The notes: a model not told the origin generated them from the sequence alone. A stretch of DNA of 31,497 nucleotides from CAZKXU01 sp964556665 (GCA_964556665.1 CAZKXU010000034.1:1-31497), one strand, 5' to 3'. Numbered from the stretch's first letter, positions 7,396 through 16,380 are shown. Numbers and translations: made by a program.

Positions 7396-7773
7396 ATGCA
7401 GGTTGTAATTGGCAGTGCAGACAGGTATTTCAGTCAAAATATGTGGGAGCTCGCTTCGGAAAACGGCTTTCAGTGCATTCGTACATATAAATTGGAACGG
7501 GTAATTAAGGAGTTAAAGCAACCAGGACGTATAGCAATTATAGATATGAATTGGGAGCCGATTCAGACCCTTTCTGTTTTAAGGCAGCTCGTTAATGTCG
7601 GTAGGATATGTGACAACCTAATCTTAGCCATTGCTCCTGATCAGGAGGAGGAATTAAAAAAGCTTGCCAAGGCAGCCAGGGTTACCGAGCTATTTCTACG
7701 TTATGATATCTTAGGCAGATTTAAAGATTATATGGCTGACCAAACACTGAGACAAAGAGCAGAGAAAGAATGA
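7396..7773 (+). CDS. Small receiver-like protein of unknown function
   Basis: 125 residues, no signal peptide or membrane segment. The order of strands and helices (MQVVIGSAD, a helix, RIAIIDMNW, a helix, LILAIAPD, then a short strand near TELFLRYD) resembles a CheY receiver. Asp9 could stand for the acidic pocket (only one acid instead of two), and Asp50 for the phosphorylated aspartate. The conserved Thr/Ser is Ala79 or Ala80, and the conserved Lys is replaced by Arg102. If the fold is right, it is a pseudo-receiver that may not be phosphorylated normally. It is divergent from the flagellin, 257 bp apart, so a link to motility is possible but unproven. TAAGAT at 7382-7387 lies 8 bases before the ATG, and no Shine-Dalgarno is visible. 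Confidence 0.6.
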   Translation: MQVVIGSADRYFSQNMWELASENGFQCIRTYKLERVIKELKQPGRIAIIDMNWEPIQTLSVLRQLVNVGRICDNLILAIAPDQEEELKKLAKAARVTELFLRYDILGRFKDYMADQTLRQRAEKE

Positions 7774-7795
7774 AAAGGAATAGTGCATAAGGCTG

Positions 7796-8836
7796 CTACC
7801 GAATCTCCACAAGATCCTGTATGTCAACCATGCCTACAGGCTTATCAGTGCTATCAACCACAACCAGCTCGTCTATTTTATGTTTCTTCATAATTCTCAA
7901 AGCCTCTCCACAGAGCTTTGAAATCTCAACTGTTTTAGGGTTTCTGGTCATGATAGATTCAACTGGAAGCTCTAGAAACTCTATGCCTTTATCAAGCTGT
8001 CGCCTCAAGTCTCCATCGGTAACAATGCCAATAAGTTTGCCGGCATTGTCGACTACTGAAGCTGCGCCTAGTCTCTTATTTACCGAGATCATGCGGTGTA
8101 AAACATCCCGAGTCTTCATTGTTGTGGGAACGATCGCCATATCCTCAGCTGAATGCATAAGCTCTGAGACTAACATTAAGCTACGGCCAAGATTTCCGCC
8201 TGGGTGGTAAAAAGCAAACTGTTCTTTGGAGAAATTCTGCTGCTCCAGAATAGCCATTGCTAAGGCATCACCTAGTGCTAGCATAGCGGTGGTACTTGTA
8301 GTTGGTGCAAGTCCTAGCGGGCCGGTCTCTTCAAGCGCCCCAATCTTAAGCACTATATCACTGTGGCGTGCGAGCTCTGATTCAGGGTTTCCAGTAATAG
8401 TTATAATTGGACAGCCTACCTGTTTGATCGCCCCTAGAATTTTTAATATCTCCGCTGTAGTGCCTGAGTTGGAGAGAATAAGAGCTATATCCTTTGCAGT
8501 ATAGCGACCAAGATCTCCGTGTAATGCCTCTGCTGGATGAAGGAAAAATGATGGTACGCCTGTACTTGCAAGTGTGGCTGAGATCTTCATGGCAATAAAG
8601 CCGGCCTTCCCCATGCCTGAAACTATTACCCGTCCTTCCTTTGACATTCCTAGTATACTCTCTACGGCATGATCAAACTGTTGGTCTATGAGTTCAGAGA
8701 TGGCTTCAATTGCGCGAGCCTCATCGGCAAGGATCTTGCGAGCAGTGAAAATTGAGCTCTTCTTAAGTAAGCCGAGTTGTGCAGGCATTTCGGCTGCCTG
8801 AGCTAAATTGCCTATAAATGGTGGTTTTTTCGGCAT
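7796..8836 (-). CDS. kdsD: Arabinose-5-phosphate isomerase (KdsD/GutQ family)
   Basis: 346 residues in the usual order. A SIS sugar-isomerase domain (about 45-200) has GMGKAGF at 74-80, LHPAEALHGDLG at 99-110, SNSGTT at 122-127 and PTTSTT at 178-183. The stretch FYHPGGNLGR at 209-218 leads into two CBS domains (about 225-283 and 293-346). The enzyme converts ribulose 5-phosphate to arabinose 5-phosphate, the first step of Kdo synthesis for lipopolysaccharide; CBS domains usually sense nucleotides or sugars. The N-terminus is about 20 residues longer than in E. coli KdsD; Met17 or a later start is possible. It is the last gene of the minus-strand run starting at the methyltransferase, 38 bp after a small membrane protein. 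It ends 22 bp from the convergent receiver-like gene. Confidence 0.92.
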   Translation of the reverse strand: MPKKPPFIGNLAQAAEMPAQLGLLKKSSIFTARKILADEARAIEAISELIDQQFDHAVESILGMSKEGRVIVSGMGKAGFIAMKISATLASTGVPSFFLHPAEALHGDLGRYTAKDIALILSNSGTTAEILKILGAIKQVGCPIITITGNPESELARHSDIVLKIGALEETGPLGLAPTTSTTAMLALGDALAMAILEQQNFSKEQFAFYHPGGNLGRSLMLVSELMHSAEDMAIVPTTMKTRDVLHRMISVNKRLGAASVVDNAGKLIGIVTDGDLRRQLDKGIEFLELPVESIMTRNPKTVEISKLCGEALRIMKKHKIDELVVVDSTDKPVGMVDIQDLVEIR

Positions 8837-8874
8837 ACGCAGAGAATACTACACTTAGCAGCGGTAGTAAAACC

Positions 8875-9120
8875 TCAGAAAATCGATCTGGATAAAACTG
8901 ATGACAATACTAGGATAGAGACGAGGCTCAGATAAAAGAAGGCATGGCTGCTTCGACGTTTGTATCCAATTAGTGCTCCAAGAGCGCTAAATAGGAGTAA
9001 AATAGCCAAATTTGCGCCGATACTCATGCCAATCGATAAAGGCACTGCAATGAGTAACCCTACTAAAGCACTTAAAATTATATTGGCAATAACACGAAAT
9101 GTTTCAAATCGGTATGTCAT
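8875..9120 (-). CDS. Small three-helix membrane protein, unknown
   Basis: 81 residues with three hydrophobic segments (about 10-30, 33-53 and 60-78) joined by short loops, the second ending at GYKRRSS. I do not recognise the family. It starts 11 bp after the TraB-family gene and is followed 38 bp later by kdsD, which fits a real cistron within the run rather than a chance frame. No Shine-Dalgarno is visible, so translation may depend on the upstream gene. The function is unknown; co-occurrence with the TraB-like protein suggests a membrane partner, as inference only. Confidence 0.6.
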   Translation of the reverse strand: MTYRFETFRVIANIILSALVGLLIAVPLSIGMSIGANLAILLLFSALGALIGYKRRSSHAFFYLSLVSILVLSSVLSRSIF

Positions 9121-9131
9121 GATTTCTGAAA

Positions 9132-10301
9132 TTATAACATTGATGCTACAACACTGCCGCCTACTATGGCCCCAATTGTACCAAATAAATTAGTAAAGGC
9201 AACAACTAGTAGAATACGGCTTAAACGGTTGCGCCAAAGCCCTTTTAAGGATCCTACATCATCGGCAATTCTTTCAAGATCTGAGACCAACGGTTTTCGA
9301 ATCATAGCTTCTACAAGTCCTGCCACCCAACCGGAGGCGAGAAATGGATGAAGAGCTGTAAAAGGTGCTGCGAAAAACGCAGATAACACTGTAAGCGGAT
9401 GACTTAGCGCTATGGCTGCACCGACTGCCGCTGCAAATCCGTTTATCCAGAACCAGGCTTTCATCATTTCATAACTGGTATTGCCTCCTGAGGCAAAAAA
9501 ACCGTAAACAATCATCCCGATAATCGCTAAGGGTAAAAACCAAGTCATTATTTTGCTCCACGCATTTGGAGGTGGTGTAGTTTCAAGAGCAGCCAGATCC
9601 ACATCCTTACTAATCCAAGTCTTTATACCCGGAACGTGACCAGCACCAACAATTGCTACTATAGTATCAGCGCAAGAAGTTTTTATTTTTTGTGCTAAAT
9701 ACATATCGCGCTCACTTATCAGTGTTTCGCGAATCGTAGGAAAATTCACTGAAAATTCCTTCATAATATCCTCAAGCGCGTCTCCGCTTTTAAGTTTCTC
9801 TAACTCCTCTTCGCTAATTTGTTTGGTGTCGAATAGGTTTGATAACATCGAGAATAATAACTTGCCCATGCCCCACAGGCTTAATGCTCCCCAAACCCTT
9901 TTAAGAGTGATTTTGACCTCTCTATCTACAAGCGCCAGCTTCATGCCTAGCTCTTCAGCAACCTCAGTTGAACGCAGCATCTCAGCCCCAGGCTTCACAT
10001 GTAGCTGATCTCCTAATTTCTTTTGAAATCCAGCTAGGATCAGCTGTGCCATCAAGAGATATGTTTTGCCTTGTCGTATAACAGTTGCAATGTTTGTATT
10101 TTTCCAGCGGTTAGGATCTTTTAGTGATTCATATCTCGGTTGGCATAGCTCAACCGCAACGACTTGGGGATTGAACTGCCGAATCACTTTTTCCGCAAGC
10201 TCAACACTACTTTTGCTGATATGTGCAGTGCCAACCAGATAGATCTTCTTTTGATCAAGTTCAATAAGGTCTACATTTTTCTCAATATTTGTAATCTGCA
10301 T
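9132..10301 (-). CDS. TraB/PrgY-family membrane protein
   Basis: 389 residues. The N-terminal TraB domain shows GTAH at 24-27, the conserved acid Glu51 in VAVELCQPRY, an ERD motif at 197-199 and GAGH at 219-222. These are the hallmark residues of the TraB/Tiki superfamily, thought to be metal-dependent peptidases or peptide-binding proteins. The C-terminal part (about 250-389) has several membrane helices with a loop of charged residues before the last pair. Enterococcal TraB/PrgY limits pheromone activity; in most bacteria and archaea the role is unknown. It is flanked by CopA (47 bp upstream) and the 81-residue membrane protein (11 bp downstream), so transcription is probably shared. The binding site before the ATG is weak. 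Confidence 0.85.
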   Translation of the reverse strand: MQITNIEKNVDLIELDQKKIYLVGTAHISKSSVELAEKVIRQFNPQVVAVELCQPRYESLKDPNRWKNTNIATVIRQGKTYLLMAQLILAGFQKKLGDQLHVKPGAEMLRSTEVAEELGMKLALVDREVKITLKRVWGALSLWGMGKLLFSMLSNLFDTKQISEEELEKLKSGDALEDIMKEFSVNFPTIRETLISERDMYLAQKIKTSCADTIVAIVGAGHVPGIKTWISKDVDLAALETTPPPNAWSKIMTWFLPLAIIGMIVYGFFASGGNTSYEMMKAWFWINGFAAAVGAAIALSHPLTVLSAFFAAPFTALHPFLASGWVAGLVEAMIRKPLVSDLERIADDVGSLKGLWRNRLSRILLVVAFTNLFGTIGAIVGGSVVASML

Positions 10302-10348
10302 ATCTGCCGCTATAGGCTAGGATGTATTGTGTATGTCGGCAAGCACCT

Positions 10349-12463
10349 TTAATTATCCCGTAATCCCAACCATCTAATTCTCAGCGAATTCCCTATTACA
10401 AATAGATCTGAGAACGCCATCGCCAACGCGCCAATCGTGGGTGTAAGATAACCTAAGGCAGCTAAGGGAATCGCTAAGACGTTATATAAAAACGCCCAGA
10501 AGAGATTCTGCTTAATAGTCTTAATGGTTAGTTTTGATATCTTTATAAGATCGATTAGCCGGCCTAAGTTTCCGCCAAGCAGTACTACTTGAGCAGACTG
10601 CAATGCGACTTCCGACGCTCCGCTTAATGATATTCCAACAGTCGCACGGGTAAGAGAAGCAGCATCATTTATTCCATCACCAACAAAACCGGTAGGGGCT
10701 TTATTGCTTAACTCTGTTATCAACTCAAGTTTCTGTTGCGGAAGCTTTTTTGCGTATATATTAGTAATGCCGACTTCGTTACCCACGGCCTGGCATTTGG
10801 ATACTGTATCTCCGCTAAGAATCGCCACATTTATACCGCTTCTGATTAGTTCCTTTATAGTGGGCGCCGCTTCCGTTTTTATTTTATCGAAAATCTTTAG
10901 CCCGGCAATTAATTCCTGATTTTTCAGCAGGTAGAGATCGAAGCTCTCATCCTTTGTAATATCCTGCGCAATGCTATAAGAACCTAGCCGGAAGAGGTTC
11001 CCTGTGTTGTCACGAGCACTAATGCCACTGCCAGGATGCTCCAAAACATTAATGCCATCTAAAGGCTGAACAGTAGGCAGGTCATTTATAAGAGATCGTG
11101 CTATCGGATGAGAGGAGTGCCGCTCCAGTGTGACAATCAGAGATTTCAGATAATCAAGCTGTAAGCCAAATGTAACTATCTCAGCTAGTTTGAATTCACC
11201 ATAGGTCAGCGTTCCAGTTTTATCAAAAACGATCGCTTTAAGTGAAGCGACTCGTTCTAGAGTCTCGCCGCCCCGCAGTAAAATACCACGTTTAGCGGCT
11301 AGCCCAACACCGACCATTACCGCAGTTGGTGTTGCAAGACCCATTGCACATGGACAGGCAATTACCAGAACCGCAATAGTATTAAGTAGGGCTTCCTGAA
11401 AAGTGTAATCAAAAAAGAGAAACTCAAGAAAGAATGTTGATAGTGCAATTAGTGTAACTACCGGAACAAAGATCGAGCTGACCCGATCGGCGATCCGTTG
11501 TAAACTTGGCTTACTAGCCTGGGCATCACGTACAAGCTTTATCATCTGCGCCAGAACTGTGCTGCTGCCGATAGCAGTAGAGGTAATTTTTATGCTGCCG
11601 GAAATTACTACTGTTCCGCCAATTACCTTTGCCCCAGTCTTTTTCTCTACCGGCAGACTTTCACCGCTAATCATCGATTCATCAAGAGAGGCTTCACCCC
11701 AGTAAATTTCACCATCCGCCGGAATCTTATCACCGCTATTAATAAGAATGCGGTCTCCAACATTAACAGCGCTTATCTCAACCTCGCTGATGCTTTCTTT
11801 CCCAATCCCAGGCAATATTAACTTAGCTTTGCGGGGTTGCAGCTTGTAGAGCTCTTCGATCGCGGTGCTGGTGCGCTTTACAGATCTCCGCTCCAAGAGA
11901 TTTCCAAAGAGCACGATTGTTACAATCGTGGCCGCAGTCTCAAAGAATAGATAGTCAGCACCTAGCCCTAAAAGCAGTCCTGCAATACTGTAAAAATACG
12001 CAGCAATTACACCTATAATAATTAGGACATCCATATTAGGCACGCCGCTTCTGAGCGAACGCCAAGCACTCTTGCCAAAATGTTCAAGTCCAATTAGAAA
12101 GATCGGTGTAGATAAGGCAAGTTCGAAATAGCCATGCTTGCTGCCAAAGTGACCGAAAAACATCCCTGCTAAAATTGGAAGGGTGAGCAGTAGGCAGAGA
12201 ATAAATTTATGTTCAAGGGTTAGTGTTGCTTTAACTACCCGGGAATTTTCAGGATCGATTATATGGTATCCAAGCTTCTCAATCTGTTCGATTATTTTTG
12301 AGAGCTTATTTGACTCCTCAGGATCAACCAGAGCAGAGGAGGTGCTGTAGCTAACAGTTACTTTCCTGACACCAACTTTTTTTAGTGCCGCTTCAATACC
12401 TAATGCGCAGCCGGCGCAGTCCATCCCGTCAATCTTTAGCTCTATTTTATCTGGAGTCGACAT
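10349..12463 (-). CDS. copA: Copper-exporting P1B-type ATPase
   Basis: 704 residues with one N-terminal metal-binding domain (GMDCAGC at 13-19). Membrane helices and the actuator domain follow (TGES-type loop as SGES at 266-269). The CPC ion-binding motif is at 370-372, the phosphorylation site DKTGTLT at 414-420 (Asp414), the HP dipeptide at 452-453 and the hinge GDGINDA at 595-601. It uses ATP to pump Cu(I), or possibly Ag(I), out of the cytoplasm. The last membrane helix has MAFSD where P1B-1 pumps usually show MxxSS, so one metal-ligand-region serine is replaced by aspartate. There is no copper regulator or chaperone gene beside it. Its start overlaps the end of the methyltransferase gene by 17 bp, which implies translational coupling. 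No FixG/cytochrome oxidase genes are near, which argues against the FixI subtype. Confidence 0.92.
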   Translation of the reverse strand: MSTPDKIELKIDGMDCAGCALGIEAALKKVGVRKVTVSYSTSSALVDPEESNKLSKIIEQIEKLGYHIIDPENSRVVKATLTLEHKFILCLLLTLPILAGMFFGHFGSKHGYFELALSTPIFLIGLEHFGKSAWRSLRSGVPNMDVLIIIGVIAAYFYSIAGLLLGLGADYLFFETAATIVTIVLFGNLLERRSVKRTSTAIEELYKLQPRKAKLILPGIGKESISEVEISAVNVGDRILINSGDKIPADGEIYWGEASLDESMISGESLPVEKKTGAKVIGGTVVISGSIKITSTAIGSSTVLAQMIKLVRDAQASKPSLQRIADRVSSIFVPVVTLIALSTFFLEFLFFDYTFQEALLNTIAVLVIACPCAMGLATPTAVMVGVGLAAKRGILLRGGETLERVASLKAIVFDKTGTLTYGEFKLAEIVTFGLQLDYLKSLIVTLERHSSHPIARSLINDLPTVQPLDGINVLEHPGSGISARDNTGNLFRLGSYSIAQDITKDESFDLYLLKNQELIAGLKIFDKIKTEAAPTIKELIRSGINVAILSGDTVSKCQAVGNEVGITNIYAKKLPQQKLELITELSNKAPTGFVGDGINDAASLTRATVGISLSGASEVALQSAQVVLLGGNLGRLIDLIKISKLTIKTIKQNLFWAFLYNVLAIPLAALGYLTPTIGALAMAFSDLFVIGNSLRIRWLGLRDN

Positions 12464-14438
12464 CTTGAGTAACTAAGCTACGTGAAATTAAGTTAACCTC
12501 TGAGTTAGTCAGATTAAATAACCTGTATACGGTATCATCGATGCGAGTTTGTAACTCTTCAGTAGGTTCTCTACTATTATGTGCTGAGCTGATATTTTTG
12601 CAAAGGGATGCAAGCTCTGAATAAGTAGTTATGAAATGAGCAGGTAACGGTAGCTCCTTTAGGTCGTTATTGACTACTTTAGGAAATAAACTCCTCTGAC
12701 TCTTACGTCCGTGGAAACGGAGATAGAACGATATTACTTTAGAGTTAATGATACCTAGTAGCGCCCAGCATAGCTCCTTGGAGTACTCATTTTTCGGAAG
12801 GATATGTAAAACCGACTTATTGTAGAGAAACTGTTCCTCAAGCAAACAGGCACTCAAGAGATACGGCAAGGGAGCAAGAATTTCACGGATTACAACCCTT
12901 GGTCCGCTGTATCTTTTCAGATCCTGAAATTCTGCTAGCCATGGCCCATACTTAAGATACTGACCACTCCAACTATATCCGTAGCGCTGTATATCCTGCC
13001 CATTAAGGTATGGTATGCAGGTTTCATCCTCTTTAAAAGTTCTATCATAGATATGGTTTTTAACATCCTGCTCCGATTGTTTAGGATTTCCTTTGCCGGT
13101 TGCGTAGGCTTGTAATGAGATGAGAGGCTCAAAAAGCGAATTTGGATCACCAAGTCTGCTGTTCCCGCTGCTCAGTTTCTCAAGTAATTGTCCTACTTCG
13201 TCTGACCAATAGATCGGAATCTTTGAGTCAATATTTTTTAAGCAGCGGGAGGAGGGGACCGAGATCCAGGTTTCAGGTATCTCCTCGACTTTGCTAAGAT
13301 GGCAGATCTTAATTCTGTTTGTACGCTGTGCTCGACCGATCTTAAATGTTACAGCCTCCATTGAGGCGCGCTCAAAAACAGGGCAGTTATATATCACTAT
13401 ATTTTGAATCGCAGCGGCTTTAAGAAAATATCGTCTAAGCGCCAAGCCATCACGAATGCCGAGCCAGGAATTAGGAACTATGTATGAAAGATAGCCACGT
13501 TCATTTAATAGTTGATAACCCTTAATCATAAAAAGTTGGTACTTATTAACTTTACCTGAACGAAACTGTTGATAGACATTTTTCAATCTATCGTTCTCCA
13601 GTTTTCCTATCTGGGCGTCACGGGAAAGCCCATACGGCGGATTGCCGATCACGCAATCAAAGCCGCCATTTTGCATTATTTCCGGAAAATGTTTGCTCCA
13701 GGAGAATGCGCTAAGCTCATGCGCTAAGGCCTGCTCTGCAGTCGAGGAACCAAAGTTCTCAGGTGCAAGCAGGCTATTGCCGGCAGCTATATTATGAGTA
13801 AGATCTATTTTTCGGTTTGCGTCAAAGAATTCAAGCTGTTTATCGTTAATAAGTTCGAGTAGCAATAGTGTTTTTGTAGCTTCGCAAGAGGCTAGATTCT
13901 TATCAACTCCATAGATACAACTCTGAAGAATTCTTACTCTCAGTTCAAGTGAATTTCCAAAATGTGATATGGCTCGATCGCGAATAAGTCGGAATGCCTC
14001 CAACAGAAAGAGCCCAGAGCCACAAGCCGGATCGAGGACGCGTATTGAAAGATACTGCTCATGAGATAGGTCGGCTAATAAAACGCCGACAGTGTCACTC
14101 ACTATTTTTTTTACAACTACACCCGGTGTATAAAAAACACCGTCATGTTTTGCCGTACGCGGATCGATTAGATGATCGAAGATATATGCAAGATCGTCGA
14201 CTTCGGATAAATTTAAGCTCCAAAGAGCAGCGTGAAATTTTGGGAATCTCTCTAAGACAGTACGATCAGATCCGCTCAAACGGCTAAATTCTATAGATGG
14301 TATCGCACTGATGTGATTGTCGCTACAAAACTTAAACAGAGCAGCTTCGAAAACCAGTGATCGAATACTACTGAAGGACTCGCCTGAAGTTCCCGTCAGT
14401 ATCTCAGTACGTAGCTTATTTAATATTTCGACAAGCAT
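12447..14438 (-). CDS. Eco57I/TaqI-type adenine DNA methyltransferase
   Basis: 663 residues. About 95 N-terminal residues precede VFYTP (101-105). The AdoMet motif DPACGSG is at 136-142 and the catalytic NPPYG at 266-270, the N6-adenine class. A C-terminal region (about 400-640) with IREI and KVVNNDLKELPLP resembles the TaqI-like target-recognition domain. It would methylate adenine in a specific DNA site. Type IIG enzymes of this family carry a PD-ExK nuclease in a longer N-terminal part, but the segment here is too short and I see no such motif. No separate nuclease gene is nearby, so this looks like a solitary methyltransferase or an unusual partner of a distant nuclease. It is the first gene of the minus-strand run; an 86-bp AT-rich gap separates it from the divergent acyltransferase. 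Confidence 0.85.
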   Translation of the reverse strand: MLVEILNKLRTEILTGTSGESFSSIRSLVFEAALFKFCSDNHISAIPSIEFSRLSGSDRTVLERFPKFHAALWSLNLSEVDDLAYIFDHLIDPRTAKHDGVFYTPGVVVKKIVSDTVGVLLADLSHEQYLSIRVLDPACGSGLFLLEAFRLIRDRAISHFGNSLELRVRILQSCIYGVDKNLASCEATKTLLLLELINDKQLEFFDANRKIDLTHNIAAGNSLLAPENFGSSTAEQALAHELSAFSWSKHFPEIMQNGGFDCVIGNPPYGLSRDAQIGKLENDRLKNVYQQFRSGKVNKYQLFMIKGYQLLNERGYLSYIVPNSWLGIRDGLALRRYFLKAAAIQNIVIYNCPVFERASMEAVTFKIGRAQRTNRIKICHLSKVEEIPETWISVPSSRCLKNIDSKIPIYWSDEVGQLLEKLSSGNSRLGDPNSLFEPLISLQAYATGKGNPKQSEQDVKNHIYDRTFKEDETCIPYLNGQDIQRYGYSWSGQYLKYGPWLAEFQDLKRYSGPRVVIREILAPLPYLLSACLLEEQFLYNKSVLHILPKNEYSKELCWALLGIINSKVISFYLRFHGRKSQRSLFPKVVNNDLKELPLPAHFITTYSELASLCKNISSAHNSREPTEELQTRIDDTVYRLFNLTNSEVNLISRSLVTQDVDSR

Positions 14439-14524
14439 TTAAAATATATAGTTATAATATGATACTATTTGCGCAAAGTACATAATATTGAGCTTGTCTA
14501 AGCATTCGGATAAGCTTCAGCTAG

Positions 14525-15442
14525 ATGGATTTATTGCTCTATTCTCTACTGCGTCTATTTGTTGGAACCTTAAGGACCTTTAATATCAACACTCAGCTTC
14601 TGTTTATGAGGCTCCTTGTGCGGTTGGTCTTTTCAATTAAGCCGTCCTACACCAGGATCTGTCGAATTAACATTAGACAGGTCTATCCGGATCAGGACGA
14701 GGCTTTTGCTGATAAACTTATCTTGGACACTCAAACAAATATAGCCAGGATCGTTGTTGATATATTTAGAATTCCAGATCTCTCGCTAGAGTGGAGTAGG
14801 GCAAACGTTGAAGTGCCCAGACTGTCCGAGTTAGAGCAGCTTAAGAAGAGGCACCCAGACAAGGGGATTTTATTTGTGACAGGGCATCTGGGAAGCTTTC
14901 CGATTCTAATTCATGTAGCCCCATTTTTCGGTTTTCGACACGGATTTATAGCACGCAGCCTACGTCTACCACGCATCGACCGCTGGGTTCGTTCCATTTG
15001 GGAAAAAAGTGGGAATAAGGTGATTGATAGGGAAGGTGCAATTAAAGTAATGACAGCAGAGCTTAAAGCTGGAAAAAGTATAGCACTTCCATTTGATCAG
15101 AATGTAACTAGGAATTACGCTGTTTTTGTCGATCACTTTGGTAGGCCTGCAGCAACAACAAAGGCTCTGGGTATCTGCGCGTTGCGCACAGAGGTGCCAG
15201 TAGTCATAGCAACATTAGAAAATCTTCCTGAGTGGAGATATAGGATTAATTTGGAGTTTCTAGATCTTAGCAGTATCTATACAGATATAAACCTATCTCA
15301 AGATCAGAAAATAGTTCGTATTACAGAGTTTACGACTAAGGCTTTTGAAAAGATGATCCTACAGCACCCGCAGGGCTGGTTTTGGATGCACAGGCGCTGG
15401 AAGACAGCACCAGCGGGAGAGAAAGAGGACTTTTATAAATAG
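14525..15442 (+). CDS. LpxL/HtrB-family lipid A (lysophospholipid) acyltransferase
   Basis: 305 residues with an N-terminal hydrophobic segment. Family blocks are GILFVTGHLGSFPIL (114-128), DQNVTRNYAVFVDHFGRPA (191-209), and the C-terminal WFWMHRRWKT (285-294). These enzymes transfer a fatty acyl group to Kdo2-lipid IVA on the inner face of the cytoplasmic membrane. The catalytic HX4(D/E) motif starts correctly with His121, but the acidic residue is replaced by Pro126 (HLGSFP). It could be inactive, use another acid, or transfer to a different acceptor. It fits the lipopolysaccharide theme given by kdsD nearby. It is divergent from the methyltransferase and followed 116 bp later by the metal transporter. 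No good ribosome binding site is seen before the ATG. Confidence 0.82.
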   Translation: MDLLLYSLLRLFVGTLRTFNINTQLLFMRLLVRLVFSIKPSYTRICRINIRQVYPDQDEAFADKLILDTQTNIARIVVDIFRIPDLSLEWSRANVEVPRLSELEQLKKRHPDKGILFVTGHLGSFPILIHVAPFFGFRHGFIARSLRLPRIDRWVRSIWEKSGNKVIDREGAIKVMTAELKAGKSIALPFDQNVTRNYAVFVDHFGRPAATTKALGICALRTEVPVVIATLENLPEWRYRINLEFLDLSSIYTDINLSQDQKIVRITEFTTKAFEKMILQHPQGWFWMHRRWKTAPAGEKEDFYK

Positions 15443-15514
15443 CACTGAAATTTGAATAATGATGTGTTAATATTCATAGAGCAGTAATTGAGTATTTACA
15501 TAGATCTATAGCAA

Positions 15515-15542
15515 GTGACAGAATTTTGTCATTTAGTATAAT
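15515..15542 (+). promoter_or_regulatory. Sigma-70-type promoter of the VIT1-family transporter
   Basis: GTGACA (15515-15520) and a perfect TATAAT (15537-15542) are 16 bp apart. Transcription would begin near 15549, only about ten bases before the ATG at 15559. This excludes the in-frame TTG at 15526 as the real start. No Shine-Dalgarno fits in the remaining leader. Confidence 0.6.
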
Positions 15543-15558
15543 ATATGCTCCTCTTACT

Positions 15559-16380
15559 ATGAACACTAAATCAACCCCACTTCGTTCCACGCTTGCACGT
15601 GATGCTTTTGCTTCAGCTGATGTTGAAGCTAGCAAGCATGCGCATCATCATCACCACCATCATCATGATCATTCGGAGCGCCATCTTGGAAGTGGAGAGT
15701 ATCTTCCTGACTTTGTCTTAGGTGGGATTGATGGAGTTATTACTACCTTTGCTGTTGTTGCAGGAGTTGAGGGTGCCAGCCTTTCATCTGCGGTTATACT
15801 TATCTTAGGAATTGCAAATCTAGTCGCTGATGGACTTTCAATGGCTCTAGGTAACTATTTAGGAGCAAAATCAGAGCAGGATTACAATCGTAGCGAGCGA
15901 GATAGAGAGTCTTGGGAGATTGATAACGTGCCCGAACATGAACGTGAGGAGGTTATGGAGATATATCAGCGTAAAGGGTTTAGCGGCGAGTTATTGGATA
16001 AGGTAGTCGATCAGATCTGCTCGAATAAAGAGCAATGGCTTGAGACTATGATGCGTGATGAGTTGGATATTATAGAAGACCGACGTGTCCCATGGCGGGC
16101 CGGATTAATGACCTTTATATCATTTATACTGTTTGGTACGGTGCCGCTGCTAGTATACATATACTCATACCTAGTTGGCCTTGAAACAAGCACGAATCTG
16201 TTTCCGTACTGTGTCGGTGCAACGGCAATCGCACTTTTTACAGTAGGTGCTGCACGATCGAGGGTTACTTTTCGACCTTGGTTCAAAAGCGGCATGGAGA
16301 TTCTAGCGGTTGGCGGTCTAGCAGGTGTGCTTGCTTACATTATTGGTGATCTACTTAAAGGGATTGGCGTTGCAGGTTAA
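15559..16380 (+). CDS. VIT1/CCC1-family Fe/Mn transporter with poly-histidine N-terminus
   Basis: 273 residues. The frame is open upstream to a TTG at 15526, but the promoter -10 box lies in that stretch, so the ATG at 15559 was chosen. Residues 27-42 are a natural histidine cluster with eight in a row (29-36) plus His27, His38 and His42. Then come the family hallmarks: LGGIDGVITTFAVVAGV (54-70), ANLVADGLSMALGNYLG, and a glutamate-rich cytosolic metal-binding helix pair (about 110-170). Three more membrane helices follow. Relatives move Fe(II) or Mn(II) out of the cytoplasm into vacuoles or, in bacteria, out of the cell. The His tail may bind or sense metal before transport; the direction and metal are inferred. 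It is followed by a repeat and a convergent gene. Confidence 0.9.
   Translation: MNTKSTPLRSTLARDAFASADVEASKHAHHHHHHHHDHSERHLGSGEYLPDFVLGGIDGVITTFAVVAGVEGASLSSAVILILGIANLVADGLSMALGNYLGAKSEQDYNRSERDRESWEIDNVPEHEREEVMEIYQRKGFSGELLDKVVDQICSNKEQWLETMMRDELDIIEDRRVPWRAGLMTFISFILFGTVPLLVYIYSYLVGLETSTNLFPYCVGATAIALFTVGAARSRVTFRPWFKSGMEILAVGGLAGVLAYIIGDLLKGIGVAG

Noticed and set aside
14439..14524. Divergent promoters between the methyltransferase and the acyltransferase
   Set aside because: The gap is AT-rich with several TATAAT-like strings, but no -35 at proper spacing could be chosen for either direction.
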